Below, piece after piece: positions 6,334-6,471 of a stretch of 6,471 nucleotides of DNA. Each line of letters begins with the position of its first letter. Within the stretch, counting starts at the first letter, position 1. Made by a program: the position numbers and the translations under genes. The DNA is from an uncultured Bacteroidales bacterium. Lineage in GTDB: Bacteria > Bacteroidota > Bacteroidia > Bacteroidales > UBA932. The notes beneath the pieces were generated by a model. That model was not told where the DNA came from and ran no database searches. It was given only the letters and a program-made list of their open reading frames with translations. The stretch spans positions 1 to 6,471 of the forward strand of contig ONFK01000090.1 of assembly GCA_900317065.1 (NCBI GenBank), written 5' to 3'.

Positions 6334-6471
6334 ATGGCAGAACTTAAAATCGGCGAGCAGAGCAAGCCTCGCTTCGAATTCCGCAGCTTCGGCCAGGATT
6401 TCTGCGCCGCAGCGAAACGTATGGCACGCCTGAGTGTTCCCGTCCCCGAGAAGGTCTGGGAGCGCGAGAGC
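6334..6471 (+). CDS. Unrecognised protein, N-terminal 46 codons (truncated by window edge)
   Basis: An open frame from ATG at 6334 runs to the right edge without a stop. The start is MAELKIGEQSKPRFEFRSFG, followed by QDFCAAAKRMARLSVPVPEKVWERES. There is no signal peptide, lipobox or membrane segment, so it is probably cytoplasmic. It begins 12 nt after the lipoprotein stop, the same gap as between the porin and lipoprotein, with no terminator between, which argues for a fifth gene of the operon. Codon use matches the neighbours. The fragment is too short to assign a family with confidence; the amphipathic stretch FGQDFCAAAKRMARL suggests a helix, and no catalytic motif is visible. Confidence 0.75.
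   Translation, partial: MAELKIGEQSKPRFEFRSFGQDFCAAAKRMARLSVPVPEKVWERES

Noticed and set aside
1..6471. tRNA, rRNA, CRISPR arrays, insertion sequences and phage genes
   Set aside because: No regularly spaced long repeats, transposase or integrase motifs, terminal inverted repeats or RNA-gene signatures were seen; coding density and codon use are uniform.

Overview
The window looks like chromosomal DNA from a GC-rich member of the Bacteroidota, probably Bacteroidales. The evidence is promoter-like TTTG-N19-TAnnTTTG elements, AT-rich leaders without clear Shine-Dalgarno sites, a lipoprotein with a CVKDE surface-export-like N-terminus, a C-terminal HTH of the type common in Bacteroidota one-component regulators, and an OprO/P-family porin. 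No finer taxonomic call is possible from the sequence alone.

Layout. Positions 1-455 (minus strand) hold the N-terminal 151 codons of a secreted endonuclease/exonuclease/phosphatase (EEP) family protein that runs off the left edge. Positions 456-578 are a divergent intergenic region with a 45-bp imperfect palindrome and a recognisable promoter for ychF. ychF (579-1682) is an ordinary housekeeping gene with one slightly odd nucleotide-specificity motif. Positions 1683-1830 contain a good intrinsic terminator, a set of CTCTA direct repeats spaced at about 11 bp or its multiples, and a second Bacteroidota promoter.

From 1831 to the right edge, five genes lie head to tail with gaps of 0, 21, 12 and 12 nt, apparently one operon: a PhoU-like DUF47 protein; a PiT (phosphate permease)-like membrane protein whose transport signatures are degraded and which carries a cytoplasmic coiled coil and a LuxR-type HTH; an OprO/P-family outer-membrane porin; a putative surface lipoprotein with a lamin-tail domain; and an unrecognised protein cut by the window end.

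The most interesting object is the permease-HTH fusion at 2494-4092. It looks like a phosphate carrier turned into a membrane-bound transcription regulator, kept next to the usual partner of PiT carriers (DUF47) and to outer-membrane uptake and surface functions. The working model is that the fusion senses phosphate or a related anion, with DUF47 modulating it, and controls its own operon so that the porin and surface lipoprotein are made on demand. The domain architecture is read directly from the sequence. The ligand, the regulatory target and the physiological role are inference.
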